36,455 nucleotides of DNA from a virus. Numbering within the stretch: position 1 is the stretch's first letter; the number at the start of each line of letters is the position of its first letter. Below the pieces are notes generated by a model. That model did not search any database and had not been told where the DNA came from. It saw only the letters and a program-made list of their open reading frames with translations. Both the position numbers and the translations under genes were made by a program. Location of the stretch: positions 1-36,455 of IMG/VR virus record IMGVR_UViG_3300042691_023891, one strand, 5' to 3'. Positions 36,325 to 36,455 of the stretch are shown here, one piece after another.

Positions 36325-36455
36325 TCACGCAGCCGCGCTCCCAAAACCCTGCATCGTGTTGGCGCCATACAGCCCGATAAGCGCAGCCTCGGCGCGCCCA
36401 TCGTCCTTGACGCGCGCGAAGGTGCCGGCGAGGCCCGGCCAGAGCTGCGCAGCGC
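36325..36455 (-). CDS. RuvC-like Holliday junction resolvase, C-terminal fragment
   Basis: Only 43 codons before the stop fall in the window. They read AAQLWPGLAGTFARVKDDGR, then AEAALIGLYGANTMQGFGSA. The KDDGRAEAALIGLYG block is the closing helix of phage RuvC-type endonucleases, where the acidic residue completes the metal site. It lies before the annealing protein gene in the same direction. The intervening 71 bases carry the GGAGG of that gene and no other feature I can support. Confidence 0.7.
   Translation of the reverse strand, partial: AAQLWPGLAGTFARVKDDGRAEAALIGLYGANTMQGFGSAAA

Noticed and set aside
1-36455. Direct circular closure of the window
   Set aside because: Joining position 1 to 36455 does not continue the methyltransferase in frame with a recognisable target-recognition domain, so sequence is missing.

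Overview
The window reads as most of the genome of a temperate, short-tailed (podovirus-type) phage of a GC-rich proteobacterium. The evidence is a tyrosine integrase and a cI/cro-type switch, a complete head module (terminases, portal, scaffold, capsid), ejection proteins and a P22 gp10-like tail protein, with no tape measure or tail-tube genes. The host class is not fixed by the sequence. An alphaproteobacterium or a similar GC-rich host is a guess from composition and from the type of small lipoprotein present.

Layout. (a) 1-2027, minus strand: an early leftward operon starting with a Cro-like protein and running through small genes to a DNA cytosine methyltransferase cut by the window edge. 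(b) 2028-2616: the genetic switch. The repressor gene (2128-2493, plus) is flanked on both sides by near-identical 19-bp operators, each lying inside a promoter: pR-like for cro and pL-like for the rightward genes. (c) 2617-7472, plus strand: about sixteen small, mostly ATGA-overlapping genes, among them a pentapeptide-repeat protein and several small HTH proteins, ending in the integrase. (d) 7511-8167: an A/T-richer accessory gene with a PD-(D/E)XK-like signature, then a convergent gap bounded by an inverted repeat. (e) 8168-31072, minus strand: late genes. Read in transcription order, from high to low coordinates, they are a mini-ORF, HNH, small and large terminase, tail-fibre-like proteins, portal, accessory head/tail proteins, scaffold, capsid, decoration-like protein, terminator, head-tail connector, gp10-like protein, ART-like fragment, GNAT, ejection proteins (one with a transglycosylase domain), terminator, fibre-like protein, membrane protein, metallophosphoesterase, a structured RNA candidate, zinc ribbon and holin. 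(f) 31195-36455, minus strand: the replication/recombination operon (RuvC-like fragment, annealing protein, SSB-like protein, primase-helicase, small genes), closed by a terminator at 31088-31121.

Both window ends lie in minus-strand early-type genes. If the genome is circular or circularly permuted, the cro operon would run off the left edge, through the methyltransferase, and re-enter at the right edge with RuvC and the replication genes. One early leftward transcript would then stop at the 31.1-kb terminator. The two ends do not join directly in frame, so some sequence is missing between them.

The most unusual items are an 89-nt three-hairpin element enclosed by a perfect 7-bp stem (8636-8724), a 17-residue peptide shared by the integrase N-terminus and the C-terminus of the neighbouring nuclease-like protein, the symmetric operator/promoter pair around the repressor with a possibly leaderless cro, and a dense GGGGACA/TGTCCCC repeat cluster next to the primase gene. 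No gene-free stretch exceeds 300 bases. The longest gaps (about 100-125 bases, at 2028-2127, 2494-2616, 8048-8167, 8612-8726 and 31073-31194) are described as regulatory or structural features.
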